The position numbers and the translations under genes are program-made. A model generated the notes under the pieces. It had not been told where the DNA came from and did not search any database. It worked only from the letters and a program-made list of their open reading frames with translations. Shown here piece after piece: positions 17,013-26,384 of a stretch of DNA of 64,000 nucleotides (within the stretch, counting starts at the first letter, position 1; each line of letters opens with the position of its first letter). The stretch is from Coprococcus sp. (GTDB lineage: Bacteria; Bacillota; Clostridia; Lachnospirales; Lachnospiraceae): positions 1 to 64,000 of the forward strand of contig JAAWDY010000017.1 of NCBI GenBank assembly GCA_022793995.1, read 5' to 3'.

Positions 17013-18080
17013 TTATGCCTGCGATTTTTCGATCGCTTCCCACAGACCGTTCAGGTACGCTGCCCCCAGCGCTCTGTCATAGAGTCCATACCCCGGCATC
17101 GCCGTCTCGCCCCAGATCATACGCCCATGGTCCGGGCGAATCGGCCCATCGAATCCGATCTCGTACAGGGCTTTCATGATCTCGTACATATCAAACGTCC
17201 CATCCGAGGAAAGATGCGCCGACTCCTCAAAATCCGTGGGGGAATTGAATTTCAGGTTCCGGACATGTGCAAAATGGATTCTTCCCTTCAATGAACGGAT
17301 CATATCCGGCAGGTCGTTCTCAAGGTTCGTCCCATAAGAGCCGGAACAAAATGTCACTCCATTATGCGGATCATCCACCATCTTCATCATACGGAGGATA
17401 TTTTCCTTATTAATGATAATCCGCGGCAGCCCGAACACGCTCCATGCCGGGTCGTCGGGGTGGATCGCCATCTTGATATCATATTCATTGCAGACCGGCA
17501 TTATTTTTTCCAAAAAATATTTCAGATTTTCAAACAACTTTTCATCATCAACGTTCTTGTATAATGCAAACAGTTCTTTTACCTTTGCCATCCGTTCCGG
17601 CTCCCATCCAGGCATCACTGTGCCGTTCATGTCGCCCGCAATAGAATCAAACATCTTTTCTGGATTCAGCGCGTCTACAGCCTTCTGTGTATAGGCAAGC
17701 ACCGTCGACCCATCCGGCCGCATTCTTGCCAACTCCGTCCGCGTCCAGTCAAACACGGGCATGAAATTATAGCACACCATATGAATCCCCTCTTCGCCCA
17801 GATTCTTCAAGGTTTCAATATAATTGTCAATGTATTGGTCCCGCTCTGTCGCGCCGGTTTTGATCGCATCATGGATGTTGACGCTTTCAATTCCCGCGAT
17901 ATGAAGACCTTCCGCCTCCACCTCGTTTTTCATCGCCCGGATCTGTTCACGGCCCCACACTTCGCCCGGCTTTGTATCGTACAGGGTGGTAATCACTCCT
18001 GTCACCCCCGGAATCTGCCGGATCTGCTTTAAGGTTACGGTATCGAATTTTGACCCGTACCATCTAAGTGTCATTTCCAT
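17013..18080 (-). CDS. uxuA: Mannonate dehydratase
   Basis: A 355-residue UxuA-family enzyme converting D-mannonate to 2-keto-3-deoxygluconate in hexuronate breakdown. Visible family segments are MTLRWYGSKFDTVTL at the N-terminus, VWGREQIRAMKNEVEAEGL, HPDDPAWSVFGLPRI with metal-binding histidine, FCSGSYGTN and RPDHGRMIWGE. It starts 3 bp after the stop of the Tm-1-like gene. uxaC and uxuB are not in the window, so upstream uronate steps must be encoded elsewhere. Confidence 0.95.
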   Translation of the reverse strand: MEMTLRWYGSKFDTVTLKQIRQIPGVTGVITTLYDTKPGEVWGREQIRAMKNEVEAEGLHIAGIESVNIHDAIKTGATERDQYIDNYIETLKNLGEEGIHMVCYNFMPVFDWTRTELARMRPDGSTVLAYTQKAVDALNPEKMFDSIAGDMNGTVMPGWEPERMAKVKELFALYKNVDDEKLFENLKYFLEKIMPVCNEYDIKMAIHPDDPAWSVFGLPRIIINKENILRMMKMVDDPHNGVTFCSGSYGTNLENDLPDMIRSLKGRIHFAHVRNLKFNSPTDFEESAHLSSDGTFDMYEIMKALYEIGFDGPIRPDHGRMIWGETAMPGYGLYDRALGAAYLNGLWEAIEKSQA

Positions 18081-18083
18081 CTA

Positions 18084-19325
18084 TCAATCACCTTCCTTTT
18101 CATTTGCCCCGGAATGATAAAGCTTCATAAACTCCTCCGCGATTACTTCCGCAAATTCCGGGTCGTTGATATGCATATCCGTGAGTTTACAGATAACGGA
18201 AGGATTTTTATTTTCCATCACTGCATCTACATATCCTTGATTTGCTTTTTCATCGTAGATGAGGCCGCCTTCTCTATTCTGCTGGCTGTAACCCTTCAAA
18301 GGCACCAGCATCATATTGGGTCCGATGCAGCTATTATGCTTCTCTGTCAGATATTTCCCGACCCGATACATCTCCTCATAGCTTGTCCGGATATGCGTGT
18401 GGAACGGCGTATGGATGTACATCGCCCTGTCCCCAAGCCTCTTTACCTCTTCTGATCCTGTTTTTTTCAGCATGAAATCTACCGCGCCCGGCAGTGTCAT
18501 CACCGGTATGCCGCTTTTGTAAATGGAGGCAAAGCGATTCTCGTCGCACTTCATCAAGCCGTCGAACTCCATGCCGCCCACATCGTGCGGGGTAATATCG
18601 ATCACGCCGTCTAAAGCTCCTCTTTGGGCCATCTCGTCCAGCACAATGGCCCCCACCACATTACAGTGGCACACAATGGTTTCAAATCCCTGTCTGTCCA
18701 ATATCTCCTTTACCCGCATCACACATTCTGTCGTCACACCAGCCATTGTCAGGCCGACTACAGGCTTGTCCGTTTGATAGGACGTCCTTTCCCTCATTTC
18801 CACCATGCCTGTGACTGCGCCGACCCCTGCGGAAAAAATCGGGATCGTGATGGAATTTAAGCCGCAGATATCACAGATCGAAGGAATCATTACAATATCG
18901 CGGGAGCCTACATAATCCCCAAAGCAGGCGGAACCACAGGCAATTGTCGATACCATAACCTTTGGAAATCCGATGGGAAGCGCCTGCATGGCCGTTGTAG
19001 ACATTGCGCTTCCCTGCCCTCCGCCTAATGACAAAACTCCCTGTATCCGCTTCTCCTCACAGAGTTTTAGCAGCATCCTTTTCAGCCCCTCCGTCATTGC
19101 TTTCTGAAGCGCTGCTTTTCCGTTCTTTCTATAAGCTTCCAAGTCCTCGACTCCACCTAGCTCTAGGATCTCATGTCGGGGAATGTCCGGGCAGATCAAA
19201 GGCTCAAACAGCATACCCGAATCTAAAATGAGGGCCTGATGCCCGGACTTTTCAATCTTTTCTTTCAAAAAGGCAACCTCAGGCCCTTTTGTATCCAATG
19301 TCGCAATTACTCCTATTACAGCCAT
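18084..19325 (-). CDS. Tm-1-like ATP-binding protein (UPF0261)
   Basis: A 413-residue member of the Tm-1-like/UPF0261 family, named after a tomato virus-resistance protein. Bacterial members occur in sugar or aromatic-acid catabolic operons, but their reaction is not established. Visible are the start MAVIGVIATLDTKGPEVAFL, the glycine-rich VLSLGGGQGSAMSTTAMQ and VGLTMAGVTTECV. The start at 19325 follows ggag at good distance; the longer frame has no site. It is tightly packed between the metallo-hydrolase and uxuA genes, so it probably acts on an uronate-pathway intermediate. Confidence 0.88.
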   Translation of the reverse strand: MAVIGVIATLDTKGPEVAFLKEKIEKSGHQALILDSGMLFEPLICPDIPRHEILELGGVEDLEAYRKNGKAALQKAMTEGLKRMLLKLCEEKRIQGVLSLGGGQGSAMSTTAMQALPIGFPKVMVSTIACGSACFGDYVGSRDIVMIPSICDICGLNSITIPIFSAGVGAVTGMVEMRERTSYQTDKPVVGLTMAGVTTECVMRVKEILDRQGFETIVCHCNVVGAIVLDEMAQRGALDGVIDITPHDVGGMEFDGLMKCDENRFASIYKSGIPVMTLPGAVDFMLKKTGSEEVKRLGDRAMYIHTPFHTHIRTSYEEMYRVGKYLTEKHNSCIGPNMMLVPLKGYSQQNREGGLIYDEKANQGYVDAVMENKNPSVICKLTDMHINDPEFAEVIAEEFMKLYHSGANEKEGD

Positions 19326-19368
19326 TTTTCCACTCCTTCGCATTTTCAACCGTACCGGCGTCATTTCT

Positions 19369-20169
19369 CTATAAGCCTAATACCGGGGTCTTTTCAAATC
19401 GCTCAACCAGGGAAGGCTCATGGGTCGGAAGGATGAAATTCGTGTCCGGGCATCTTCTCTTGATCTCTCTGACGCTTTCCCACCAGTCCGGCAGGCTGAC
19501 AAACCGCGCGGAAGGAGTCACATCATAGAAGATCTCCGGAATCGGTTTCAGGTTGTCCATTAAAAATACCGCGTCCCCGATCAAATGATACGTGCCTTCC
19601 TTTGTGTCCACTTCCACAGCCTGATGTCCTGGAGAATGACCGGGGGTCGGATATACTCTTACTCCGGGAACAATCTCGGCCTCGCCGTCAATCAGCTCAA
19701 ATTCACAGCCGATAAACGGCGCTTCCAGTCCCAGATCTTTGTATTCATAGGATTTATAATAAAGCGGCAGCGGATGCATTGCAAATTCATACTCCGCTCT
19801 CTGTGCGTAATATTGTGCGTTTACAAATTCCTTCATATAAAAAGTATGATCCCAGTGCAGATGCGTAAAAATAATTTTCTTAATATCTTCTGGTTTATAG
19901 CCCGCTTTCCTGACTGCCGCCGGCATCGCCTGATCCGGAAGCTGCTCGGAGCCGGGATGATGATATGTATTGGCGCGGTCCGTATCCGCCATTCCTGTAT
20001 CCACCAGAATCAACTCGTCGCCTGTATTTAACAAATAGGCGTACACCGGGAGCTGCCTGTCCTCGCTGGATACATTTTGATAATATTTGTGCGTGGACGG
20101 ATGGTAGTGATAGGTCTTCGGATTAGAAGTACAAAATCCTGAATTTAAAGGTGTGATCGTAATGCTCAT
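19369..20169 (-). CDS. Metallo-beta-lactamase-fold lactonase-like hydrolase
   Basis: A 266-residue metallo-hydrolase of the N-acyl-homoserine-lactonase-like branch. The zinc motif HLHWDH (HxHxDH), LVDTGM, the PTPGHSPGH strand and ILPTHEPS are all present. In an uronate operon a lactone opener for aldonolactones is more plausible than quorum quenching. The start at 20169 is chosen because aggaggaaaat precedes it. It lies about 100 bp downstream of lrgB, a gap in which no promoter was recognised. Confidence 0.85.
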   Translation of the reverse strand: MSITITPLNSGFCTSNPKTYHYHPSTHKYYQNVSSEDRQLPVYAYLLNTGDELILVDTGMADTDRANTYHHPGSEQLPDQAMPAAVRKAGYKPEDIKKIIFTHLHWDHTFYMKEFVNAQYYAQRAEYEFAMHPLPLYYKSYEYKDLGLEAPFIGCEFELIDGEAEIVPGVRVYPTPGHSPGHQAVEVDTKEGTYHLIGDAVFLMDNLKPIPEIFYDVTPSARFVSLPDWWESVREIKRRCPDTNFILPTHEPSLVERFEKTPVLGL

Positions 20170-20267
20170 ATTTTCCTCCTCTTGCATTTCAGCTATATTA
20201 TTGTGTTTTCTCTTGTTTATTGCATTGCTTAATTTGTACCGCCTCTTTCTCATGTTCAGCCTTTCTA

Positions 20268-20948
20268 CTATATAAAAAGAGCGATTCCTACAAGCACAAT
20301 GCCCGACAGGCACATGGACAGGCTTGCCATAGCCGCCTGTTCCTCTCCCAGCTCAATCGCCCTGACCGTCCCTAGCGCATGGCAGCTGGTTCCCAGGCTT
20401 ACGCCTGCCGCCGCCGGGTCGGACATTTTCAAAATCCGCATCAGATATGGGGACAGTATAAGTCCCATAATTCCGGTGATGGAGACACATGCGATTGTAA
20501 TGGAAGGGATTCCTCCGATCATTTCCGAAACAGCGATGGCAAACGGACCTGTTACGGACCTCGGCAGAATCGTCATCGTCATCTGTTCTTCCATCCCAAA
20601 CGCCCTGCACAAAACAACCGTGCTGATGACAGCCGTCACCGTCCCCGCCGCACAGCCTGCAATCACGGGCAGCATATTGCGCCGCAGGCTTTTGATTCTC
20701 CGGTACACCGTTATCGCCAGCACGCAAGTAACCGGCGACAGCATTGCATGAATCAGGTCTCCGCCCTTCTGATAATCCTCCAAAGATATATGCGCCGCGC
20801 TAAGGAACAGGCAGATCGAAACCAGCGAGAACACAAGGGGATTAAAAATCAAACTGTCTTTTTTCTTTTTCAGAAATCCGGCCAGGCCATAAGCCGCACA
20901 GGTAATCGCCAGGCCAAACATCGGGGATGCGGTTATTTCTTTCAACAT
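20268..20948 (-). CDS. lrgB: LrgB/CidB-family membrane protein
   Basis: A 226-residue membrane protein with about seven hydrophobic segments, paired with LrgA. Family segments are seen: FNPLVFSLV, the LPRSVTGPFAIAVSE block, ACVSITGIMG and GTSCHALGTVRAIE. LrgAB were first studied as antiholin-like modulators of murein hydrolysis; later work links related pairs to pyruvate and other carboxylate transport. In this operon, whose pathway ends in pyruvate, a transport role is attractive. It overlaps lrgA by 7 bp. Confidence 0.9.
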   Translation of the reverse strand: MLKEITASPMFGLAITCAAYGLAGFLKKKKDSLIFNPLVFSLVSICLFLSAAHISLEDYQKGGDLIHAMLSPVTCVLAITVYRRIKSLRRNMLPVIAGCAAGTVTAVISTVVLCRAFGMEEQMTMTILPRSVTGPFAIAVSEMIGGIPSITIACVSITGIMGLILSPYLMRILKMSDPAAAGVSLGTSCHALGTVRAIELGEEQAAMASLSMCLSGIVLVGIALFI

Positions 20949-21307
20949 GAGTCTGTCCCTCCTTTCATAAGACGTCTGACAAAAATGACCGTGTAATAGC
21001 TGGAAAGCAGCGTCAGTACAAATGAAAGCAGACAGATCAGCAAGATCTTTATCACATGCTGCCGGATAATATCAAAATATTCCAGCATACCCACAGAAAC
21101 AGGAATATAGAAAAAGGCCATATTGTCCAGAAGAAAATCTCCCGCTTCTTTTATCTTCTCTTCCTTCAGAAGGCCGCACGCCAGAAGAAAAAATAAAAGC
21201 AGCATACTGACGATTCCGCTGGGACATGTAAACGGAAGCGCCGCCGAGATTCCTTCTCCTGCCAGGCATATACTAAAAATGATTCCCAACTGACATATCA
21301 CTTTCAT
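20942..21307 (-). CDS. lrgA: LrgA/CidA-family holin-like protein
   Basis: A 121-residue protein with four membrane segments, typical of LrgA/CidA. GEGISAALPFTCPSGIVSMLLLF is the family core, followed by a charged loop and a basic tail. It is the first gene of the minus-strand run leading through lrgB to the uronate genes, and is divergent from the GntR regulator across a 150-bp space that holds a dispersed repeat. No clear promoter for lrgA was recognised. Confidence 0.88.
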   Translation of the reverse strand: MKVICQLGIIFSICLAGEGISAALPFTCPSGIVSMLLLFFLLACGLLKEEKIKEAGDFLLDNMAFFYIPVSVGMLEYFDIIRQHVIKILLICLLSFVLTLLSSYYTVIFVRRLMKGGTDSC

Positions 21308-21346
21308 ATTTATAATCCGCCTTTCTCAACGGTTTTGGCACAGTTT

Positions 21347-21401
21347 CCAACTGTGCGGTTGAGACTACGATTCATAGCAGCCCACCTCTAAATTGGCAAA
21401 A
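21347..21401 (+). repeat. Dispersed ~60-bp intergenic repeat, copy B
   Basis: It carries the core ccaactgtgcggttga, then cgattcatagcagcccacc and aaattggcaaaa, matching copy A almost throughout. It ends right at the -35 box of the gntR promoter. The preceding cacag makes an extra short inverted repeat with ctgtg. Confidence 0.8.
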
Positions 21402-21402
21402 T

Positions 21403-21431
21403 TTGACATTTTTATCATTCTCCGCTATAAT
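21403..21431 (+). promoter_or_regulatory. Promoter of the GntR regulator
   Basis: TTGACA (21403-21408), 17 bp, TATAAT (21426-21431): perfect consensus hexamers and spacing, about 28 bp upstream of the start codon. Confidence 0.85.
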
Positions 21432-21458
21432 TCAGAAAACAAAACCTTTTGGAGAGTT

Positions 21459-22208
21459 ATGAATATGAAACCAAAGAGCCCTGCACAAACCAATACTATT
21501 TCTGATATAGTATACGAACAATTACTTCAGCAGATCATTTCCGGACGTTACAAGCCCGGGGACCGGATCCCCCCTGAAAACGAACTTCGGGAAGAATTCA
21601 ACATCAGCCGGAACACGCTTCGGACCGCCCTGAACAAGCTGAACACCCTGGGGATTCTCGAGACCCGCCGCGGAGACGGAAGCTATGTGAAAAAGCTCGG
21701 TATGCAGATGTATCTGAATTCCTTCATTCCCGCCATGCTGATCGGCGAAGACAGTCTGATGGAGCTGATGCAGCTGCGCAAGGCCATCGAGGTCGCCGCA
21801 GCGCGCCTGGCCGCGGAACGCGTGACACCGGAGGATATTCTTGTGTTGGAACAGACTTATGAATCCTCCACAATGGCCGGAGAAAACATGAAGACCTACG
21901 CGAAGACCACCATTGATTTTCATCTTCAGATCGCTATCGTCTCCAAAAATCAGATCTTTTCCACTATGATGGAGATGATAAAGCACATTCTCACATCCAA
22001 AATGGAAAGCTTTCTGATCTATTCCAGAAACGACAGGAACTCAACCTATTATCATTTTATGATTCTGCAGGCCATTAAAAACAAAAAACCGGACGAAGCC
22101 GCTTACCTGATGGACCAGCACATGAATTTCCTTGTAGACCAGGTGCGGATTTACAATGACTACGTAAAGCTTCATCCTGAATTTTTAACCAAATATTCTG
22201 ATATCTGA
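21459..22208 (+). CDS. GntR-family regulator, FadR/FCD subfamily
   Basis: About 249 residues. The N-terminal winged helix contains VYEQLLQQIISGRYKPGDRIPPENELREEFNISRNTLRTAL. The C-terminal helical FCD effector domain includes LMELMQLRKAIEVAAARLAAER and a histidine-containing TTIDFHLQIAIVSKNQ, matching the metal-binding pattern of FCD regulators of sugar-acid pathways. The start may be 21459 or 21465; ggag lies just upstream. It is divergent from the uronate operon and next to mgl. Operators of the FadR type occur upstream of mglB, the Dabb gene and the alcohol dehydrogenase operon, making it their leading candidate regulator. Confidence 0.9.
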   Translation: MNMKPKSPAQTNTISDIVYEQLLQQIISGRYKPGDRIPPENELREEFNISRNTLRTALNKLNTLGILETRRGDGSYVKKLGMQMYLNSFIPAMLIGEDSLMELMQLRKAIEVAAARLAAERVTPEDILVLEQTYESSTMAGENMKTYAKTTIDFHLQIAIVSKNQIFSTMMEMIKHILTSKMESFLIYSRNDRNSTYYHFMILQAIKNKKPDEAAYLMDQHMNFLVDQVRIYNDYVKLHPEFLTKYSDI

Positions 22209-22229
22209 CAACCTTACATTTAAGCAAAC

Positions 22230-22298
22230 AAGGCTGCATATACCACGGTCCAGGCGCGTTTCCAACCCGCAGGACATAAGTGATATATGCAGCGCCTT
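22230..22298. terminator. Stem-loop between gntR and mglC
   Basis: aaggctgcatata pairs with tatatgcagcgcctt across a long internal region. It sits between two converging genes and is followed on the plus strand by attttatg. Likely a shared terminator. Confidence 0.5.
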
Positions 22299-22307
22299 AT
22301 TTTATGA

Positions 22308-23312
22308 TTATTTTTTCTTCAGATATTTCTGTGTATCAATCGCAACCGCAATCAGAATAATTCCACCTTTCACTACAAACTGCATGTATGGACTTACTCC
22401 CACATAATTCAAGCCGTAGTTGATAACCTGGAACATAACCACGCCCGTTACCACGCCGCTGATCCGTCCGATCCCGCCGCGCATCGATACACCGCCTACC
22501 ACGCAGGCAGCAATCGCATCCAATGCGTACTCCGCCCCCAGGGCGTTCGTCACGCTTCCGGTCCGGGCCGCCTCCAGCGCGCCAGAGAATCCGTAGAGAA
22601 GCCCCGCTATCAGATATACGATTAAGATCCCCTTTACAATGTTAACGCCACAGACAGACGCCGCCTCGGAATTGCCTCCGATCGCATACATATTTTTTCC
22701 AATCTTCGTCTTATTCCATACAACCCACATAATTCCCGCACAGGCGATGGCATACAGCATGATGAAGGGTACGCGGAAATTCCAGATATAGAACCCGCCC
22801 TGCGCAAACGTGATAAAAGCCGGATCCATGCTTCCTACAGGAGAACCGTTTGAAAGTCCCTGGAAATAGATGGAGAACAAACCGTACACCACCTGCTGTA
22901 TGCCCAGGGAAGCGATAAAAGGAGCAACCTTTAATTTCGCGACAAAAAATCCGTGAAGCAGGGAAAATAACGCGCAGAGCGCCATTCCCAGTAAAATCGG
23001 AAGAATAATGGGGAGGCGCGGCATATCCTTGTAAATACGAATGGAGGACTCTACAGACTGCAGAAGCGACGCGCAAATCACCGCCGACATACCGGCCATA
23101 CGTCCGGCCGCCAGGTCGGTTCCCCCTAAAATAATAATCCCCGCTACTCCCAGCGCCAAAATCAGACGCGTAGAAGCCTGAGCCAGGATAAAGGAAAGAT
23201 TCTGGATGTTCAGGAAGCTCGGCTCCATCACCACAATGACTCCCACCACAATCAACAGAATAATATAAATTGCATATTTTAGTAAAAACTCTTTCGCTTT
23301 TGTTTTTTCCAT
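22308..23312 (-). CDS. mglC: Sugar ABC transporter permease MglC
   Basis: A 334-residue permease of the ribose/galactose (BPD_transp_2) type with about ten membrane segments. IIILGGTDLAAGRMAGMSAV and the C-terminal GVVMFQVINYGLNYVGVSPY resemble galactose permease MglC more than RbsC. The EAA-like GALEAARTGSVTNALGAEYALDAIAACVVGG is present. It receives galactose or a methyl-galactoside-like sugar from MglB; the real ligand could differ given the polyol and uronate genes around. It is last in mglB-mglA-mglC. aaggaggag precedes the start. Confidence 0.92.
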   Translation of the reverse strand: MEKTKAKEFLLKYAIYIILLIVVGVIVVMEPSFLNIQNLSFILAQASTRLILALGVAGIIILGGTDLAAGRMAGMSAVICASLLQSVESSIRIYKDMPRLPIILPILLGMALCALFSLLHGFFVAKLKVAPFIASLGIQQVVYGLFSIYFQGLSNGSPVGSMDPAFITFAQGGFYIWNFRVPFIMLYAIACAGIMWVVWNKTKIGKNMYAIGGNSEAASVCGVNIVKGILIVYLIAGLLYGFSGALEAARTGSVTNALGAEYALDAIAACVVGGVSMRGGIGRISGVVTGVVMFQVINYGLNYVGVSPYMQFVVKGGIILIAVAIDTQKYLKKK

Positions 23313-23335
23313 CTTTTCTCCTCCTTACATTGTAA

Positions 23336-23378
23336 TTTTCATCGCCGAATAGGCGATTAAATTCAGGGATCCCGTCCT
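23336..23378 (-). repeat. Intra-operon RBS-bearing repeat, diverged copy
   Basis: On the minus strand it reads cgggatccctgaattta, then atcgcc, a short loop and ggcgatgaaaa. It matches the two copies at 45.74-45.85 kb in order and spacing, with about a quarter of positions changed. It lies right after the mglA stop and before the mglC ribosome binding site. Confidence 0.55.
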
Positions 23379-23383
23379 CGGGG

Positions 23384-24898
23384 TTACAGGTACATTGCGC
23401 AATACCGCATAATTTCTTCCTGGCTGGTTTCCTTGGCGTCCACAATCCCCGCCACACGGCCGTTACTCATCACCAGAATACGGTCTGCCACTCCCAAAAG
23501 CTCCGGCATCTCCGAGGAAATAAAGATGATCGCTTTTCCTTTGGCAGCCAACTCATCCATTAATTTGTATATTTCATATTTTGCGCCCACGTCAATACCG
23601 CGGGTAGGCTCATCCAGCATCAGCACCTCCGGCTCATTGAGAAGCCACCGCCCGATAATCACCTTCTGCTGGTTCCCCCCGGACAAATTGCCGATCGCCT
23701 CCTTCTGATTCGGAGTTTTTACTTTCATGGAATCAATCACCCACTGTGTATCCTGTTCCATACGCTTGTCGTTCACAAAGCCAAATTTACAATAAGCGCT
23801 AAGATGAGAAATAATGGAGTTGAAACAAATGTTCAAATCACTGAAAATTCCCGTCTGTCTCCGCTCCTCTGTCAGAAGGGCAAAATCATGTTTGATCGCC
23901 TGCAGCGGGTTATTGACCGTAATCTCTTCCCCTTTATAAAATACTTTGCCCGACTCTCTCTTACGAAGCCCAAAAATCGTCTCTACAAGCTCTGTCCTTC
24001 CGGCGCCCACAAGACCCGAAACTCCCAGAATCTCTCCCTCCCGGAGTTCAAATGAAGCCTCTTTTACCGTCGGCATATAGGTTCCGGTCAGATTCTCCAC
24101 CTTAAGTATCACCTGATCCGACGGATGATTCGTCTTTTCTGGAAAACGGTTCGACATCTCACGCCCTACCATAAGGGAAATAACCTGGTCGAAATTCATA
24201 TCCTTCGCTTTTCCCGTATAGATCCAGGTTCCGTCCCGCATCACCGTAATCTCATCCGATATACGGAAAATCTCGTCCATTTTATGTGAAATATAGATCA
24301 TGCCAAGCCCGCGCCTGCGGAGCTTATCAATAATCTCAAATAAATGCTCCACTTCCTTTTCTGTCAGGGAGGAGGTCGGCTCGTCAAATATAATGACCTT
24401 GGAATTATAAGAAACAGCCTTTCCTATTTCTACCATCTGTCTCTGGGACACAGACAGATCGCCGATTTTCTGCTGTGGATCCACATCAATATTTAAGTCG
24501 TCGAAAATTTTCTTTGTGTCCTCGTACATTTTTTGGTGGTCGATAAAGCCCCTTTTAACCGGAAAGCGCCCCAGCCAGATATTTTCCATAACGCTTCGCT
24601 GGAGCACCTGGTTCAATTCCTGATGAACCATAGAAATCCCATGTTCCAATGCACTCTTCGGACCTGTAAAATTCACTTCTTCCCCTTGATATATAATCCT
24701 GCCGCTGTCTTTATGATAGATACCGAACAGGCACTTCATCAGGGTGGATTTTCCGGCTCCGTTTTCTCCCATCAAGGCGTGTACGGAACCCGGCGCAACC
24801 TGGAGATGCACTCCGTTCAGCGCCTTTACTCCCGGAAATTCTTTTGTAATATCAAGCATTTCCAATAAATACTGTTCGTTTGCCTGGATATCCTCCAT
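23384..24898 (-). CDS. mglA: Sugar ABC transporter ATP-binding protein MglA
   Basis: About 504 residues with two fused ABC domains. The first has Walker [10 protein letters not shown], a [13 protein letters not shown] signature and [10 protein letters not shown]. The second has the degenerate P-loop [23 protein letters not shown] and [11 protein letters not shown]. This is the standard layout for MglA/RbsA. It powers sugar uptake with MglB and MglC. The start is ambiguous (ATG at 24898 or GTG codons 6-12 bp upstream). It lies about 75 bp from mglB. Confidence 0.93.
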   Translation of the reverse strand: MEDIQANEQYLLEMLDITKEFPGVKALNGVHLQVAPGSVHALMGENGAGKSTLMKCLFGIYHKDSGRIIYQGEEVNFTGPKSALEHGISMVHQELNQVLQRSVMENIWLGRFPVKRGFIDHQKMYEDTKKIFDDLNIDVDPQQKIGDLSVSQRQMVEIGKAVSYNSKVIIFDEPTSSLTEKEVEHLFEIIDKLRRRGLGMIYISHKMDEIFRISDEITVMRDGTWIYTGKAKDMNFDQVISLMVGREMSNRFPEKTNHPSDQVILKVENLTGTYMPTVKEASFELREGEILGVSGLVGAGRTELVETIFGLRKRESGKVFYKGEEITVNNPLQAIKHDFALLTEERRQTGIFSDLNICFNSIISHLSAYCKFGFVNDKRMEQDTQWVIDSMKVKTPNQKEAIGNLSGGNQQKVIIGRWLLNEPEVLMLDEPTRGIDVGAKYEIYKLMDELAAKGKAIIFISSEMPELLGVADRILVMSNGRVAGIVDAKETSQEEIMRYCAMYL

Positions 24899-24983
24899 TT
24901 CTTTCACCACACCTTCTTAAAATGCGGACGGAACATTCCGCCCGCATCCGCCTTATCTTATTTTGAAATCTCCTGTTCCGGCC

Positions 24984-26087
24984 CTACTTATACATAGCCC
25001 ATGCTGTGTCAATATCCTCTAACCGGATCGGAATCGAATCTACGAAGAAGAACTTAGACTCTTCATCATATGGGAAGTCAATCCCTGTCTGGATGTCCAC
25101 GCCGTTCATGGCATTCTGGATCACCTTGAAGCCGGTTGCTCCCTCAGTAATCATATCAGTCATAACAGAACCTTTCAGATAGCCTGCTTCCATCGCCTCA
25201 AGGCCCGTCTGGATACAGTTGATTCCATAGACTGCCATCGTCTTTCCGCCGTCTTCAAAATATCCCTGTCCTCTTAAAGACTCAATCGCGCCAAGCGCCA
25301 TCGCGTCATTCTGGGATAATACGACTTCAATCTCATCGCCGTACTTTGAAATCCAGGCATCCATGATATCCTTTGCCTTCTGCGTGTTCCAGCCGCCCAC
25401 CTGCATGTCTAACATTTCACATTCTATGTCGGACTCTTCGATTATTTTTTCCATACCAACCAGACGTGCTTCTGAGTTCTCATGTCCGTTCTCGCCTTTG
25501 ATGACGACAAACTGGATTTTTCCGTCCCCATTCTTATCAAGCGACGAGTCAGCCTTGAAATCATCGATCATCATCTGGGTCTCCTGCTCGCCCGGAAGCT
25601 GCGTAGCACAGCCTACGTACCAGCAGTTGTCATATGTATTCAGAACTTCTGCCGTAGGCTTTTTGTTCAGAAATACAACCGGCGTATTGGAAGGACGGCA
25701 CTTCTCGATCACCGTCTCTGCCGCCGTAGACTCAACCAAGGCTACGCAGAGACCGTCTACGCCTTTCGACAACAGTGTGTCAACCTGCTCTGTCTGCGTA
25801 GGCTGATTATCATTCGCATCAGACGTCTGATAAGAAACACCCGCTTTATCCGCTTCTGCCTCTAATCCTTTTCGTACATAGGAAATGTAGTCATTCGCAT
25901 AGTTGAAAATCAAAACACCTATGTTCTTGCCTTCGGTACTTTCTCCGCTATCTCCGCCTTCTTCACCGGACTTTTCCTCTTCCTTCCCGGCGTCGGCAGG
26001 TTCAGAGCAGCCTGCGAGCCCTGTGAGTACTGACATTGCCAATACAGACGCCAAAGCCAACGCGATAACCTTCTTCTTCATAAACAT
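24984..26087 (-). CDS. mglB: Galactose-type substrate-binding lipoprotein MglB
   Basis: A 367-residue lipoprotein. The signal peptide ends in the lipobox LAGC, then a Ser/Glu/Gly-rich linker (about 27-53), then a periplasmic-binding-protein type I domain starting IGVLIFNYANDYISYVRKGLE. A calcium-loop-like DKNGDGKIQ, seen in MglB, is present. It captures the sugar outside the cell and is the first gene of mglBAC. ggagg is well placed. A FadR-type operator overlaps its transcription start, so repression by a GntR regulator is likely. Confidence 0.93.
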   Translation of the reverse strand: MFMKKKVIALALASVLAMSVLTGLAGCSEPADAGKEEEKSGEEGGDSGESTEGKNIGVLIFNYANDYISYVRKGLEAEADKAGVSYQTSDANDNQPTQTEQVDTLLSKGVDGLCVALVESTAAETVIEKCRPSNTPVVFLNKKPTAEVLNTYDNCWYVGCATQLPGEQETQMMIDDFKADSSLDKNGDGKIQFVVIKGENGHENSEARLVGMEKIIEESDIECEMLDMQVGGWNTQKAKDIMDAWISKYGDEIEVVLSQNDAMALGAIESLRGQGYFEDGGKTMAVYGINCIQTGLEAMEAGYLKGSVMTDMITEGATGFKVIQNAMNGVDIQTGIDFPYDEESKFFFVDSIPIRLEDIDTAWAMYK

Positions 26088-26127
26088 AAAAAGTTCCTCC
26101 TTTGTTTGATGTACTGTTTTGCCGTAC

Positions 26128-26138
26128 TTGTTCTACAA
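26128..26138. promoter_or_regulatory. FadR-type GntR operator at the mglB promoter
   Basis: ttgttctacaa, a perfect match to TNGTNNNACNA on either strand and itself palindromic. It starts 5 bp downstream of the mglB -10 box, a repressor position. Confidence 0.6.
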
Positions 26139-26142
26139 ATCC

Positions 26143-26171
26143 ACTCTATCATACCTTCGGCACATTGTCAA
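26143..26171 (-). promoter_or_regulatory. Promoter of mglBAC
   Basis: TTGACA (26166-26171), 17 bp, TAGAGT (26143-26148) on the minus strand, about 56 bp from mglB. The -10 box is weak. Confidence 0.5.
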
Positions 26172-26303
26172 TATTATTTCAAAGTTTTCATTTTTTATAT
26201 TTGATTTTTACCAATTTTGTCAATCCTATTTCTTCTAGCGCCCGTCAACTTTACTTATTTTTCAAATTTTATCATGAGTTTTTATTCATTTTTGTATTTT
26301 TTA

Positions 26304-26333
26304 TTGACTCCCGCACTTTTTTGATGGTAAAAT
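26304..26333 (+). promoter_or_regulatory. Promoter of the Dabb-lactonase-dehydrogenase operon
   Basis: TTGACT (26304-26309), 18 bp, TAAAAT (26328-26333), about 50 bp from the first start codon. Confidence 0.6.
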
Positions 26334-26342
26334 CTTCTTATC

Positions 26343-26353
26343 TTGTAGTACTA
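26343..26353. promoter_or_regulatory. FadR-type GntR operator at the Dabb promoter
   Basis: ttgtagtacta fits TNGTNNNACNA. It begins 10 bp after the -10 box, the same position as at the alcohol dehydrogenase operon. Confidence 0.55.
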
Positions 26354-26384
26354 ATTATCATTTTGTGAAAGGAGAAACCATACT

